Of a DNA stretch of 64,000 nucleotides, positions 17,605 to 26,420 are shown one piece after another. Source of the stretch: Halalkalicoccus sp. NIPERK01 (GTDB lineage: Archaea; Halobacteriota; Halobacteria; Halobacteriales; Halalkalicoccaceae); the NCBI RefSeq assembly GCF_030287405.1, contig NZ_JASVVV010000002.1:372001-436000 (forward strand). The letters are read 5' to 3'. A program made the translations under genes and the position numbers. Under the pieces are notes generated by a model, which searched no databases, was not told the origin of the DNA, and saw only the letters and a program-made list of their open reading frames with translations. The first letter of the stretch is position 1. Each line of letters starts with the position of its first letter.

Positions 17605-17711
17605 TACCGTCGGCCGTACGGACGTACCCACCGCCGGGAACGAGTGGCCGAGACACCGCCGGGACCGGTCGGATCGTCGGAGTCCTACGTACAGAGGTAC
17701 GGCCGACGGTA
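17605..17711. repeat. 15-bp perfect inverted repeat spanning a convergent intergenic space
   Basis: The left arm 17605-17619 ('taccgtcggccgtac') is perfectly complementary to the right arm 17697-17711, with 77 bases between. The right arm abuts the stop codon of the minus-strand glycosyltransferase, and the left arm starts six bases after the plus-strand stop. Inside, 'caccgccggga' occurs twice in direct orientation. It may be a two-way terminator or the scar of a small non-autonomous element; no target-site duplication is evident. Confidence 0.75.
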
Positions 17712-18797
17712 TCAGAGCGCGTCGAGCGCCCGTTCGCTCGCGTCCGCCACAGCCCCGGGTGCGAGGTCCACCCCGGCCCACGCGGGGAGGCGGTCGTCGC
17801 CCTCGGCGGGAGCGATCGCCTCGGCGTAGGCGTCGACCTGCGAGCGTTCTTCCTCCCGATCGTACGCCAGCCCGTTGAACGCGGCGTCGGCGGCGTAGCC
17901 CGCGAGGAACCGCTCGGCGACCTCGCGGTAGCGCTCGGGGAGCGTGTCGAACTCGGGGACGATCCCCCTGTCGGCGAGCGCGCGAAACAGCGCGCTCGCG
18001 ACGTGCCCGCTCATGCCGACGAGGCCGGTCTCGCCGCTCACCGCCCGGTGGTCGTGTTCGTGGACGCCCAGGTCGACCTGGACGGTACCCGAAAAGCCGG
18101 CGGCCCCGAACGCCTCGCCCAGCAGGCCGGTCTCGAGCCCCCAGGCGGGTTCGGGGCGGACCTCGCGGGCGACCCGCGAGGTGAAGCCCATCTCGCCGGC
18201 CAGCGCGTAGCGAAACGCGCCGAGATACTCGAGGATCGGCTCCGGGTGGCGCTCTCCGAGCGCCGCGACCAGCGGCTCGTAAAACAGCCTGAACAGCCGC
18301 CCGTAGAGGCGGTCGTTCTCGACGCGGGCGTAGTAGCCCTTCGAGAAGTCGAACTCCGCGAGGGGGGCCACCAGCCGCGGGACGTGGGCCGCGTCGTAGC
18401 TCTTCACGTCGGCGTCGTGGAGCGCGACGAACTCCTCGCGGGCGGCCAGCCCGAGGCCCAACCAGACGTCCCGTCCCTTGCCCGCGGGTCCCTCGATGCC
18501 GCGGTCGGCGAGGAGGTCCTCGACCGCCGGCGCGTTACACCAGAGCGGGGTGAGCGGGAGGTCGAACCCCGAGAGCCACTCGGCGAACGCCCCGACGCGG
18601 TCGGCAGGCGCGCGAAGCGGGACGATCACGCGGGCGGGGTCGACGCGTTCGAGCGTCTCGAGGGTTCGCTCGGGGGCCAGGCCGGCGTACTCGCGGTCGG
18701 TCATCGGGACGACCACGGCGGCGCGATCCGTGGGCGCGTCGGGGACCTGGCCCGTCAGGTCGTGGAGCGTCGCAACCTGCTCCTGGACGTACTCCAT
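17712..18797 (-). CDS. glucosyl-/mannosyl-3-phosphoglycerate synthase-like glycosyltransferase
   Basis: A 361-residue GT-A-fold glycosyltransferase resembling family GT81 (glucosyl-3-phosphoglycerate synthase), which transfers a sugar from an NDP donor to 3-phosphoglycerate for compatible-solute synthesis. Visible: the start 'MEYVQEQVATLHDLTGQVPD', the nucleotide-sugar entry region 'AAVVVPMTDREY', 'GKGRDVWLGLGLA', the metal-binding 'ALHDADVKSYDAA' (D-x-D type), 'EYLGAFRYALAGEMGFTSRV' and the late 'DLGVHEHDH'. The partner phosphatase is not in this window, so the physiological product is inferred only from family. Confidence 0.82.
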   Translation of the reverse strand: MEYVQEQVATLHDLTGQVPDAPTDRAAVVVPMTDREYAGLAPERTLETLERVDPARVIVPLRAPADRVGAFAEWLSGFDLPLTPLWCNAPAVEDLLADRGIEGPAGKGRDVWLGLGLAAREEFVALHDADVKSYDAAHVPRLVAPLAEFDFSKGYYARVENDRLYGRLFRLFYEPLVAALGERHPEPILEYLGAFRYALAGEMGFTSRVAREVRPEPAWGLETGLLGEAFGAAGFSGTVQVDLGVHEHDHRAVSGETGLVGMSGHVASALFRALADRGIVPEFDTLPERYREVAERFLAGYAADAAFNGLAYDREEERSQVDAYAEAIAPAEGDDRLPAWAGVDLAPGAVADASERALDAL

Positions 18798-18834
18798 CGT
18801 CCCTCCCTTCGGGCGAGCGGGTAAAAGCGGGCCG

Positions 18835-20007
18835 TTACGCGCTCGCGGCCGCCGGCAACCGGCCCGCGGTCCGCAGGAGGGCGAACGCGCCCACGACGGC
18901 CACGACCACGAGCGCGAGCGCCTGAAACACCGTGTCGTAGGCGACGCCGGCCTCGACGAGTTCGCCGACGAACCAGCTCCCCAGCGCCTGTCCGAACATC
19001 ATCCCGCCGCTGAAGGTGGCGTAGGCCCCGCCGCGGTGCTCGTCGGGAAACGACGACAGCAGGAACGTGTCGGCCGCGGGGAACATGCTGTGGACGGCGT
19101 AGCCGACGACCGCGCTCAGGACGACGATCCCGAGCAGGCCGGTGGTGACGGTCAACAGGAGGACGCCCGCGGCGAACGCCGCGATGACCGCGAGCAGGTA
19201 GGGGACGGTCGGCAGGCGGTCGACCAGCCGCCCGCTGATCCAGAAGGCGGGCACGCCGGCGGCGAAGGCGACCGTCAGCAGGTTCCGCGCCGCTCCGGGG
19301 TCGAACCCGCGGGCGGCCTCCATGTAGGAGGGGTAGAAGTTGAACAGCCCCTGCCAGAGGAAACTCGCCGTCCCGAAGACCGCGACCCCGAGGGCGATGA
19401 GGCGCCACTCGCCCCTGATCGCGCCGAGGAAGTCGCGGTCGACGCCGCTGGCGGCCGGGAACGTCGTTCGCTTGGCGGTCCGGTACAGCACGAGCGTCGA
19501 GACGAGCGCCGCGACGCCGACGAGGGCGAACACCAGCCGCCACGAGACGAACAGGGCGAGCGTCACGAGGGGCGCGGCGACGACAGCCGCGAGCTGGGTC
19601 GCGGTGCCGTGGATCCCGAGCATCCGGCCGACCTGTCCCGAGTAGAGTTCGCTGATCAGCGGGTTGGCGGCGACGAAGTACCCGCTCGTGGCCGTCCCGA
19701 TCAGGAACGCGCCCAGCGCGAGCGTCACCACCGAGTTCGCGAACGTCGCGAGCAGGGACGACCCGGTCAGGGTCGCGCCCGCCAGGAGCACGACCCGGTG
19801 GCGGGGGACGACCGTGAGGAGGTAGCCGATCGGGATCCTGGGGAGGGCGCTACCGGTCCAGACGAGGGTGACGACCAGCCCGATGGTTCCCGGACCCACG
19901 GAAAAGGCCGCCTGCAGCGGCTCGACGAGCGGCGCGTAGACCACGCGCACGAGGTTGACGAGGAACGCCATCGAACACAACGACGCGAACAGCCGGCTCC
20001 GTGACAC
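18835..20007 (-). CDS. MFS transporter
   Basis: A 12-TM-type major facilitator protein of 390 residues. Typical features are the first-helix start 'SRLFASLCSMAFLVNLVRVV', the loop 2-3 region 'TGSALPRIPIGYLLTVVPRH' and a central charged loop ('RTAKRTTFPAASGVDRDF') separating two six-helix halves. I prefer the GTG at 20007 ('MSRSRLFASL'), since a TTG at 20037 adds ten Pro/Ala residues. Substrate not deducible. Same strand as the next gene downstream but 37 bases apart. Confidence 0.85.
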   Translation of the reverse strand: MSRSRLFASLCSMAFLVNLVRVVYAPLVEPLQAAFSVGPGTIGLVVTLVWTGSALPRIPIGYLLTVVPRHRVVLLAGATLTGSSLLATFANSVVTLALGAFLIGTATSGYFVAANPLISELYSGQVGRMLGIHGTATQLAAVVAAPLVTLALFVSWRLVFALVGVAALVSTLVLYRTAKRTTFPAASGVDRDFLGAIRGEWRLIALGVAVFGTASFLWQGLFNFYPSYMEAARGFDPGAARNLLTVAFAAGVPAFWISGRLVDRLPTVPYLLAVIAAFAAGVLLLTVTTGLLGIVVLSAVVGYAVHSMFPAADTFLLSSFPDEHRGGAYATFSGGMMFGQALGSWFVGELVEAGVAYDTVFQALALVVVAVVGAFALLRTAGRLPAAASA

Positions 20008-20075
20008 CGTCTCGACGGAGGCGCGGGCGGGGGGCAACCCTTTCGGAACGCGGCGGGGTTGCCGGAGAAACGGCC

Positions 20076-20097
20076 GGTCGCGCGGGTACCCGCGACC
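20076..20097. other. GC-rich hairpin upstream of the MFS gene
   Basis: An interrupted palindrome, 'ggtcg' pairing with 'cgacc' around the perfect core 'cgggtacccg', lies in the 184-base space between the TRAM gene's stop and the MFS start. No T-tract follows on either strand, so it is not a clear terminator. The rest of this space is G/C-rich with no gene seen. Confidence 0.4.
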
Positions 20098-20191
20098 GCG
20101 GGGACGACGGTCGGGGGGCCGTGTATGGGATCGTGTGATCGCGGGGGCGGTGCGGGTCCTCGAAGGCGGTTCGCGGCGACGGGAGCGGGGG

Positions 20192-20596
20192 TTAGATCGA
20201 CTCCTCGATGATCTCGCCGACCGCGAAGTTGGACTTGACCTCGCTGATCTCGACTTTCACCTGCTCGCCGATCTCGGCACCGGGGACGATGATGACGTAC
20301 CCCCGCTCGACGCGGGCGATCCCGTCGCCCTGCTTGCCGATGTCCTCGATCTCGACGTAGCGGATCTCGCCCTGCTCGACCGGCGGTTGGGGCTCGGTCG
20401 AGGGGCGGCGTTTCGTGGAGGCGTCGTCCTCCTCGGACGCGCCCGCCTCGCGGGAGATGAGCGCGACGCGGTAGGTGTCGCCGGGTTCGATCGACCCGGT
20501 CTCGACCTCGCTCTCGGGGATCCGAACGACGTACTCGCCGTCGCTCTCGGTGAGTTCCGCGTTGAACAGACACAGGAGTTTATCAGAGATTTGCAT
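20192..20596 (-). CDS. TRAM domain-containing protein
   Basis: A 134-residue protein whose last about 60 residues are a TRAM domain ('RYVEIEDIGKQGDGIARVER', 'GYVIIVPGAEIGEQVKVEIS'), a small RNA-binding beta-barrel also found in tRNA-modifying enzymes. Stand-alone archaeal TRAM proteins act as RNA chaperones in cold-adapted archaea. The N-terminus 'MQISDKLLCLFNAELTESDG' is a beta-rich extension typical of haloarchaeal homologues, joined by an acidic/Lys linker. The ATG at 20596 matches this start. Confidence 0.88.
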   Translation of the reverse strand: MQISDKLLCLFNAELTESDGEYVVRIPESEVETGSIEPGDTYRVALISREAGASEEDDASTKRRPSTEPQPPVEQGEIRYVEIEDIGKQGDGIARVERGYVIIVPGAEIGEQVKVEISEVKSNFAVGEIIEESI

Positions 20597-20609
20597 GGAG
20601 ACCTCCACG

Positions 20610-21281
20610 CTACTCGTGGGTGTCGCCCCTATTAGTAGTGTCGCCGATTTCGCGACCGTCGGGGCGTTTGGGCCCCTCCGAGTCGTGGACCACCGTCGAC
20701 CCCTCGGCGGGCCGATAGTTCTCGCGCACCCCGATGGCCTCCTCGAGTTCCCGGATCGCGCGCTCCTTGAGCGCCCCCGCCAACGCCTCGGCGTCCTCAC
20801 GCGAGATCTCCCGCCCGAGCCCCTCGCACTCGTGGGCGCGAACCATCCCCTCCGAATCGACCGCCTCGCCCATCGGCTGGCTCGTCCCGCCGAGCGCCAC
20901 GCTGAAGGGGTAGGTCCGACAGATCAGCGGGCGGTCCTCGTGGACGGTACAGGCACCCACGCCCGCCTCGTCCTCGGCATAGAAGGTACAGTCCCCACAG
21001 CCGTCGGTCTGGAGCGCCCACTCGAAGGTCTGGCCCTCGCCCTCGTCCAGACCGTAGGGCATCGGTCGGGCGACGTCGTTCCACGTCCGATCGTCCCCGG
21101 TCGCCCCCTGTAGCTCCCGGACCTCGTCGGGGAAGACGGTCGCGGTGTGGGACTCGTCGGCCTCGCTCGTACAGCAGGCCCCACACCGGGTGCACTCGAA
21201 GCCGATCGACTCGACGGCGTCGGCCACGTCGTCGGTGTCGAGGGCGCGGGCGCGTTCGAGTTCGGCTTCGAGCGACTCCAT
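20610..21281 (-). CDS. YkgJ-family cysteine-cluster protein
   Basis: A 223-residue protein with the Zn/Fe-chelating cysteine cluster of the YkgJ/Fe-S oxidoreductase family. It has 'FECTRCGACCTS' near residue 30, 'DGCGDCTFYAEDE' and 'GACTVHEDRPLICRTYPFSV' further on, and a lone Cys in 'RAHECEGLG'. Function unproven; the cluster may bind zinc or iron. It lies 14 bases upstream of the TRAM gene on the same strand and is likely co-transcribed with it. Confidence 0.9.
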   Translation of the reverse strand: MESLEAELERARALDTDDVADAVESIGFECTRCGACCTSEADESHTATVFPDEVRELQGATGDDRTWNDVARPMPYGLDEGEGQTFEWALQTDGCGDCTFYAEDEAGVGACTVHEDRPLICRTYPFSVALGGTSQPMGEAVDSEGMVRAHECEGLGREISREDAEALAGALKERAIRELEEAIGVRENYRPAEGSTVVHDSEGPKRPDGREIGDTTNRGDTHE

Positions 21282-21317
21282 GGTTCGACGAGGGCCCCGC
21301 GGGCCAAAAGACCGTCG

Positions 21318-22058
21318 TCAGGCCCGGGCGCGCTCGCCGTCCCACTCGATCTCGTCCTCGTTCGCGAGCTTTTTCAAATGAGCCTCGACGGTCAGCGCCG
21401 CGAGGTCCTCGACCCCCGCGAGGTCCCTCTCGTAGGCCGCGTCGCGGATCGCCGCTATCGTTTCGTTGCCCGCTTCGACCGCCCGCAGGACCCGGCGTTC
21501 GCGTTCCAGCCGGTGGTCGATCAGCCAGTCGAGGCGTTTCGTCGGCGCGTCGATCACCTCGCCGTGGCCCGGATAGAGGACCACGGGATCGAGGTCTCGG
21601 ACCCTGCGTAGCGAGTCGAGGTACGTCGCCACGTCCGCGCCCGCGCCGCCGACGAAGACGCTGCCCTCGGCCATCGCCAGATCGCCACAGAGGACGCCCC
21701 GTCCGGTCGAGAAGGCGACGTGATCGGGCGCGTGACCCGGCGTCTCGAGGACCGTCAGCCCGGCGAGACGGTCGCCCTCCGAGAGGGTCTCGTCGGGCGA
21801 AACGCCGGTGACCTCCTCGAATCGCTCGGCGTGGCCCGACAGCGCCCACACCGTCCGGGAGTCGGCGTAGTGGGCGAGCGCGCCGACGTGGTCGGGATGG
21901 GTGTGCGTGACGGCGACGTGACTCGCCGACTGGGCGGCGGCGTCGAGGGCGTCGGTGCGCGTCGCGGGGTCGATCAGGAGGTCGCCCACGCGATAGGCGT
22001 TGGTCGTCCCGGTCGGCGCGCGCGTGGGCGTCGGGACCGAGAACCGGTCGATGTCCAT
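21318..22058 (-). CDS. MBL-fold metallo-hydrolase
   Basis: A 246-residue metallo-beta-lactamase-fold hydrolase. The metal motif HxHxDH is at residues 52-57 in 'VTHTHPDHVG'; later ligands are in 'LETPGHAPDHVAF', 'VLCGDLAM' and 'LYPGHGEVID'. The C-terminal part ('LTVEAHLKKLANEDEIEWDG') is a small winged-helix-like domain, as in LACTB2-type enzymes, some of which are endoribonucleases. The substrate is not assignable. Confidence 0.92.
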   Translation of the reverse strand: MDIDRFSVPTPTRAPTGTTNAYRVGDLLIDPATRTDALDAAAQSASHVAVTHTHPDHVGALAHYADSRTVWALSGHAERFEEVTGVSPDETLSEGDRLAGLTVLETPGHAPDHVAFSTGRGVLCGDLAMAEGSVFVGGAGADVATYLDSLRRVRDLDPVVLYPGHGEVIDAPTKRLDWLIDHRLERERRVLRAVEAGNETIAAIRDAAYERDLAGVEDLAALTVEAHLKKLANEDEIEWDGERARA

Positions 22059-22088
22059 GGGGAGGGTTGGCCGCCCCGAATCGAGAAG

Positions 22089-22364
22089 CTACCGGCGGAG
22101 GAAGTAGACCTGCTTTCTGGCGTCGCGGAAACTGTACCGCGAGCCGACGAGTCCGACCTCTTCGAGGCGGTTCAGCGCGTAGCGGACGGTCCGGTCGGGC
22201 AGCAGCGACTCCTCGGCGAGTCGCCCCTGCGAGAGCGGGGCGTCGGTCTCGAGGACCTTCGCGACGAGTTTCGCGCTCGGAGGCAGTTCGATCAGCCGTT
22301 CCCTGTACTCGTCCTCCGAGAGGACGCCCTCGGACCCACCCGGACTGTCGACACGTGTGCTCAT
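22089..22364 (-). CDS. small winged-helix transcriptional regulator
   Basis: A 91-residue DNA-binding protein. 'LPPSAKLVAKVLETDAPLSQ' and 'LPDRTVRYALNRLEEVGLVG' form a MarR/ArsR-like winged helix, with 'RYALNRLEEVGLV' as the recognition helix and a basic tail. It is transcribed divergently from the F420-type oxidoreductase across an AT-rich region with GT/AC repeats, so it probably regulates itself and possibly that gene. Confidence 0.85.
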   Translation of the reverse strand: MSTRVDSPGGSEGVLSEDEYRERLIELPPSAKLVAKVLETDAPLSQGRLAEESLLPDRTVRYALNRLEEVGLVGSRYSFRDARKQVYFLRR

Positions 22365-22489
22365 ACTACCCCTCCCGAGTCGGTTGTGGTAAACGTTGGC
22401 TATATGTGTGTGAAAACAATATATACACAGTAAGGTGTATAATTGTCACACTGAGGAACGGCTTTCCGGCCGCCCGACGAACGGGCGAC
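22365..22489. promoter_or_regulatory. divergent promoter/operator region with GT/AC-rich repeats
   Basis: Between the regulator and the oxidoreductase is an unusually AT-rich stretch (about 22396-22450). It contains 'ctatatgtgtgtg', 'caatatatacacag' and 'gtgtataattgtcacac'. The motifs tGTGTatA/TatACACa recur in both orientations, and the last is an imperfect palindrome (gtgt...acac). TATA-like elements serve both directions at plausible distances. Confidence 0.55.
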
Positions 22490-22888
22490 ATGGAGAAGAT
22501 ACCCGAGGAGTACGAGGACCTGTTCGAGCGGCGCACGTTCGCCCACTTCGCGACGCTGATGGAGGACGGCACGCCGCAGGTGACGCCGGTGTGGGTCGAC
22601 TACGACGGCGAGCACGTCCTGATCAACACGGCGCGGGGTCGTCAGAAGGAGCGAAACGTGAGTCGCGATCCGAAGGTCGGCGTGTCGATCGCCGACCCCG
22701 ACGACCCCTATCGGTTCGTCTCGATCCGGGGGGAGGTCGAGGCGATCACGGAGGAGGGGGCGGTCGATCACATCGACTCGCTGGCCCGGCGGTACATGGA
22801 CGTCGAGGAGTACCCCTACCACGGCGAGGAGGGGGGCGAGCGCGTCGTGATCGAGATCCGGCCCGACCGGGTGGTCACGGGCCAGTGA
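22490..22888 (+). CDS. PPOX-class F420-dependent oxidoreductase
   Basis: A 132-residue split-barrel flavin/deazaflavin protein of the pyridoxamine-oxidase-like family. Key segments are 'FAHFATLMEDGTPQVTPVWV' (barrel and cofactor phosphate region), 'LINTARGRQKERNVSRDPKV' and 'RYMDVEEYPYHGE'. In actinobacteria and haloarchaea these proteins usually use F420. The ATG at 22490 follows the divergent promoter. Substrate unknown. Confidence 0.87.
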   Translation: MEKIPEEYEDLFERRTFAHFATLMEDGTPQVTPVWVDYDGEHVLINTARGRQKERNVSRDPKVGVSIADPDDPYRFVSIRGEVEAITEEGAVDHIDSLARRYMDVEEYPYHGEEGGERVVIEIRPDRVVTGQ

Positions 22889-22928
22889 TCCAGTAGGACT
22901 TTATTCCCCGACCGGAGTATGTGGGGGT

Positions 22929-23636
22929 GTGAAGGGCAAGGAGTGGTACCAGACGACCGAGGTCGCCGAGGAGTACGAGGACAAACGGTTCTCCCGCGGC
23001 GGCCGGCTGATCGACCGCCGGGAGAAGGAGGCGGTCAGCGCCGCGCTCGGGGATCTGAAGGGGAAGAACGTCCTCGAGATCGCCTGCGGAACCGGCCGGT
23101 TTTCCGTGATGCTCGCCGCGCGCGGCGCCAACGTCGTCGGCCTCGACATCTCGGACGCGATGCTGTCACAGGGCCGCGAGAAGGCCCGCGGGGCGGGCCT
23201 CTCCGAGCGCGTCGAGTTCGTCCGCGGCGACGCCGCCCGCCTGCCGTTTCCGGACGATCACTTCGACGCGGTGCTGGCGATGCGCTTTTTCCACCTCATC
23301 CCCAACCCGGATCGCTACCTGCGGGAGATCCGCCGGGTGACGAACGGGCGATTGGTGTTCGATACGTTCAACACGCCGAGCACGCGCTCGATCTACAACT
23401 GGCTGTTGCCGATGGGATCGCGACTCTACGCCGACGACGACGTCCGCGCGATGCTCGACCGAACCGGGTACGACCTGGCCGATTCGAGCCACGACTTCCT
23501 GCTTCCCTATGGGTTGTACCGGGCGATCCCGCGCGCGCTCGCGGACGGCCTCTACCGGATCGAGTCCGGCCTCCGACACACGGAGGTCGGCGACGACTTC
23601 GCGTCGGTCTCGTACTGGAACGCTCGTGTCAACTAG
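22929..23636 (+). CDS. class I SAM-dependent methyltransferase
   Basis: A 235-residue methyltransferase. Motif I is 'VLEIACGTGRFSVML', motif post-I 'NVVGLDISDAML', and motif II/III 'GDAARLPFPDDHFDAVLAMR', close to the UbiE/type-11 class. It starts at a GTG (22929); a nearby ATG at 22919 is out of frame. It lies 61 bases before a GT2 glycosyltransferase, and the pair may act on the same glycan or lipid. Substrate unknown. Confidence 0.9.
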   Translation: MKGKEWYQTTEVAEEYEDKRFSRGGRLIDRREKEAVSAALGDLKGKNVLEIACGTGRFSVMLAARGANVVGLDISDAMLSQGREKARGAGLSERVEFVRGDAARLPFPDDHFDAVLAMRFFHLIPNPDRYLREIRRVTNGRLVFDTFNTPSTRSIYNWLLPMGSRLYADDDVRAMLDRTGYDLADSSHDFLLPYGLYRAIPRALADGLYRIESGLRHTEVGDDFASVSYWNARVN

Positions 23637-23697
23637 CGATCGAGTGGCGGGTATCGGTCCACTGTATTTTTAGTGTTCGGGTGCGGTATCCGGTGAT

Positions 23698-24651
23698 ATG
23701 GAGTTCTCCGTCGTGGTCCCGACACTGAACGGTCGGCGACAGCTCGTGGGCTGTCTCGACGCGCTCCGCGAGCGCCTGCCGACCGCGGAGACGGTCGTCG
23801 TCAACGGGCCTTCGACGGACGGAACCAGCGGGATGCTCCACGAACGCCCCGACGTGGACGTGCTCGTGGAGATCGCCGACAGGAACATCAACGTCGCGCG
23901 GAACGCCGGCCTCGAGGTCGCCAGCGGCGAGGTGGTGGCGCTGCTCGATCAGGCCCACCGGATCGAGGACGGCTGGGCGGCGGCGATCGAGTCGGGGGTC
24001 GGCGAGGCGGACGCCGTCACCGGGCCGACCCACCGCCCGGTTCGCGGCGGGATCACGACCGAGGCGCGCGAACGACGGACCATCGCCGGTCGGGAGGTCA
24101 CGTACTTCAACGGCGGGAACGTCGCGCTGACCCGCGAGGCGATCGACGACCTCAACGGGTTCGACGAGTACCTCGAAACGGGTGGAGCGCGCGATCTGGC
24201 CCACCGGCTCGCAGGGCAGGGCAGGGGAGTGAGCTGGCAGGCGGGGATGGGCGTCCGCGAGGGGATCGAGACCGACGGTGGCGACGACAGCGACCCGCGG
24301 ATCGTCCACCGGGCGACCAGTTTCGTGAGCAGCGAGACCCACCAGCGCTGGGGGCTCAAGTACCGGGCGCTCGCCTACCGACTGGCGAAGAACTACGGCC
24401 CTCGACCCACCGTCCTCCGGCGGCTCGCCGGCCACACGGCCGTCGACGGGGTGGCCTCGGCCCGCGGCGTCCTTCGGGGAAGCGTGAGGCCGACGGCGTG
24501 GATCGGCGGCGGGAGCGCCGTCTCGACGAACACGCTGATCGGGCTGAAGGACGGCCTCATCGCGCGCGTGAGCGACCGGACGCCACGGCGGAACCCCTAC
24601 GGGATCTCGGGCCGGCGGGACCGGGCCGTCGAACGGTACGACTGGCGGTGA
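23698..24651 (+). CDS. GT2-family glycosyltransferase
   Basis: A 317-residue inverting glycosyltransferase with the GT2 entry motif 'MEFSVVVPTLNGRRQLVGCL', the uridine-binding region 'ETVVVNGPSTDGTSGML', 'NINVARNAGLEVASGEVVAL' followed by 'LDQAHRIEDGW' in place of the usual DxD, and 'FNGGNVALTREAIDDLNGFD' (acceptor/base region). The D-x-D is replaced by 'LDQAH', so metal coordination may differ. The promoter is probably 'tgtatttttagtg' (23664-23676). No transmembrane helix is obvious; cytoplasmic face expected. Confidence 0.87.
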   Translation: MEFSVVVPTLNGRRQLVGCLDALRERLPTAETVVVNGPSTDGTSGMLHERPDVDVLVEIADRNINVARNAGLEVASGEVVALLDQAHRIEDGWAAAIESGVGEADAVTGPTHRPVRGGITTEARERRTIAGREVTYFNGGNVALTREAIDDLNGFDEYLETGGARDLAHRLAGQGRGVSWQAGMGVREGIETDGGDDSDPRIVHRATSFVSSETHQRWGLKYRALAYRLAKNYGPRPTVLRRLAGHTAVDGVASARGVLRGSVRPTAWIGGGSAVSTNTLIGLKDGLIARVSDRTPRRNPYGISGRRDRAVERYDWR

Positions 24652-24740
24652 GAGCCTGCGACGCTCGAACGTCGGCGGACCCGCGCTCGTCGGGGCAGCC
24701 GTAACTCGCCGGGACTGTTACAGCATCGCAGAGGAGGAAG

Positions 24741-24760
24741 GAACGGGAAAGTTTATATAG
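24741..24760 (+). promoter_or_regulatory. thermosome promoter (BRE plus TATA)
   Basis: A purine-rich 'gggaaa' BRE-like stretch is followed by 'gtttatatag', 30-40 bases before the thermosome ATG. This is one of the strongest TATA boxes in the window and fits the heat-responsive archaeal chaperonin promoters. Confidence 0.7.
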
Positions 24761-24789
24761 AACCGCTAACGACCCATATCTGAGCACTT

Positions 24790-26373
24790 ATGTCACAAGC
24801 ATCACAGCGACGCATGGGCGGACAGCCGATCTTCATCCTCAGCGACGACAGCTCCCGCACGCAGGGACGGGACGCACAGTCCTCGAACATCGCCGCGGGC
24901 AAGGCGGTCGCGGAGGCCGTCCGGACGACGCTCGGCCCCCGCGGGATGGACAAGATGCTCGTCGACAACTCGGGCGAGGTCGTCATCACCAACGACGGGG
25001 CGACCATCCTGAACGAGATGGACATCGAGCACCCCGCCGCGCAGATGATCGTCGAGGTCGCCCAGACCCAGGAGGACGAGGTCGGCGACGGGACGACGAC
25101 GGCCGCCGTGTTGGCGGGACAACTGCTCGCGCAGGCGGAGGACCTGCTGGAGGACGACGTTCACCCGACGACGATCGTCGAGGGGTACCACGAGGCCGCC
25201 GGGATCGCCCAGCAGGCGATCGTCGAGGCGACGCTCGACGAGGAACTCGACGCGGAACACCTGAAGGCGGTCGCCGAGTCGAGCATGACCGGCAAGGGCA
25301 CCGGCGACGTCAGCGCCGAGCGACTCGCCGAACTCGTCGTCGAGACGATCGAGGGGGTCCGGACCGACGAGGGGATCGCGCGCGACGAGATCCGCGTCCA
25401 GACACAGGTCGGCGGCTCTTCGAGCGGGACGAAGCTCGTCGAGGGCGTCATCGTCGACGAGGAGCCCGCGAACGACGACATGCCCCGCTCGGTCGAGGAC
25501 GCCACCGTGGCGGTGCTCGACATGGAACTGGGCGTACGCGAGGCGAGCATCGACGCCGAGTACAACATCACCGACATCGAACAGCTCAACGCCGCGATCG
25601 AGGCCGAGGAGGGAGAACTCCGGGGCTACACCGAGGCGCTCTCGGAGGCGGGCGTCGACGTCGCTTTCGTCACCGACGACGTCGAGGACCGCGTCGCGAG
25701 CGCGCTCGCCGACGCCGGCATCCTCGCGTTCGAGAACGTCGGCAACAAGGACGCCCGCGCCATCGCCCGCGCGGTCGGCGCCAAACGCATCGGCACCCTC
25801 GAGGACCTCGACACCGACGACTTCGGCTACGCCGAGTCGATCTCCGTCGAGAAGTACGGCGACGACGAGTTCGCGTTCGTCGAGGGCGGCGCCGAGGCCG
25901 AGGCCGTCACCCTGTTCGTCCGCGGCGGGACCGAACACGTCGTCGACGAACTCGAACGCGCCGTCACCGACGCGATCGACGTCGTGACCGCCGCGCTCGA
26001 TTCGGGCGGGATCGTCCCCGGCGCGGGCGCGACCGAGATCGCCATCGCCGAACGCGTGCGCAGCGAGGCCGCCGGGGTTTCGGGGCGCAAACAGCTCGCC
26101 GTCGAGGCCTTTGCCGACGCGGTCGAGGTCCTCCCCCGCACCCTCGCGCGCAACACCGGCATGGACCCGATCGACGCGCTGGTCGACCTGCGCGCCGAGT
26201 ACGATTCCACCGGAAGTGCAGGGATCATCTCGAAGGGCCAGACCGGCGAGGTCGGCGACCCGATCGAGGAGGGCATTTTCGACCCCGCCGCCGTCAAGCG
26301 CGAGGCCGTCGAGAGCGCCACCGAGGCCGCGACGATGATCGTCCGCATCGACGACATCATCGCCGCCGACTGA
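24790..26373 (+). CDS. thermosome (group II chaperonin) subunit
   Basis: This ATP-dependent chaperonin subunit assembles into double eight-membered rings that fold proteins. Family motifs run through its 527 residues: '[13 protein letters not shown]', '[20 protein letters not shown]', '[15 protein letters not shown]' (ATP phosphate binding), '[15 protein letters not shown]' and '[12 protein letters not shown]'. It ends '[12 protein letters not shown]' without the Gly/Met-rich tail of the main haloarchaeal Cct1/Cct2 subunits and is shorter than them. It may therefore be the accessory Cct3-like subunit, though this is only length-based. Confidence 0.95.
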   Translation: MSQASQRRMGGQPIFILSDDSSRTQGRDAQSSNIAAGKAVAEAVRTTLGPRGMDKMLVDNSGEVVITNDGATILNEMDIEHPAAQMIVEVAQTQEDEVGDGTTTAAVLAGQLLAQAEDLLEDDVHPTTIVEGYHEAAGIAQQAIVEATLDEELDAEHLKAVAESSMTGKGTGDVSAERLAELVVETIEGVRTDEGIARDEIRVQTQVGGSSSGTKLVEGVIVDEEPANDDMPRSVEDATVAVLDMELGVREASIDAEYNITDIEQLNAAIEAEEGELRGYTEALSEAGVDVAFVTDDVEDRVASALADAGILAFENVGNKDARAIARAVGAKRIGTLEDLDTDDFGYAESISVEKYGDDEFAFVEGGAEAEAVTLFVRGGTEHVVDELERAVTDAIDVVTAALDSGGIVPGAGATEIAIAERVRSEAAGVSGRKQLAVEAFADAVEVLPRTLARNTGMDPIDALVDLRAEYDSTGSAGIISKGQTGEVGDPIEEGIFDPAAVKREAVESATEAATMIVRIDDIIAAD

Positions 26374-26390
26374 GCCGCGTCGCTTTCTGA

Positions 26391-26402
26391 AGTCGACTTT
26401 TT
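26391..26402 (+). terminator. T-tract terminator after the thermosome gene
   Basis: 'agtcgacttttt' lies 18-29 bases after the thermosome stop, in the short space before the convergent lipoprotein gene. Archaeal terminators are often simple T-runs, so this probably ends the thermosome transcript. Confidence 0.5.
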
Positions 26403-26420
26403 CGTGCGAACCGGGTTCCG

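Noticed and set aside
23941-23965. Possible loss of function in the GT2 enzyme (no DxD)
   Set aside because: 'LLDQAHRIEDG' replaces the DxD, but variant forms exist and all other GT2 regions are intact, so the gene was kept as functional.
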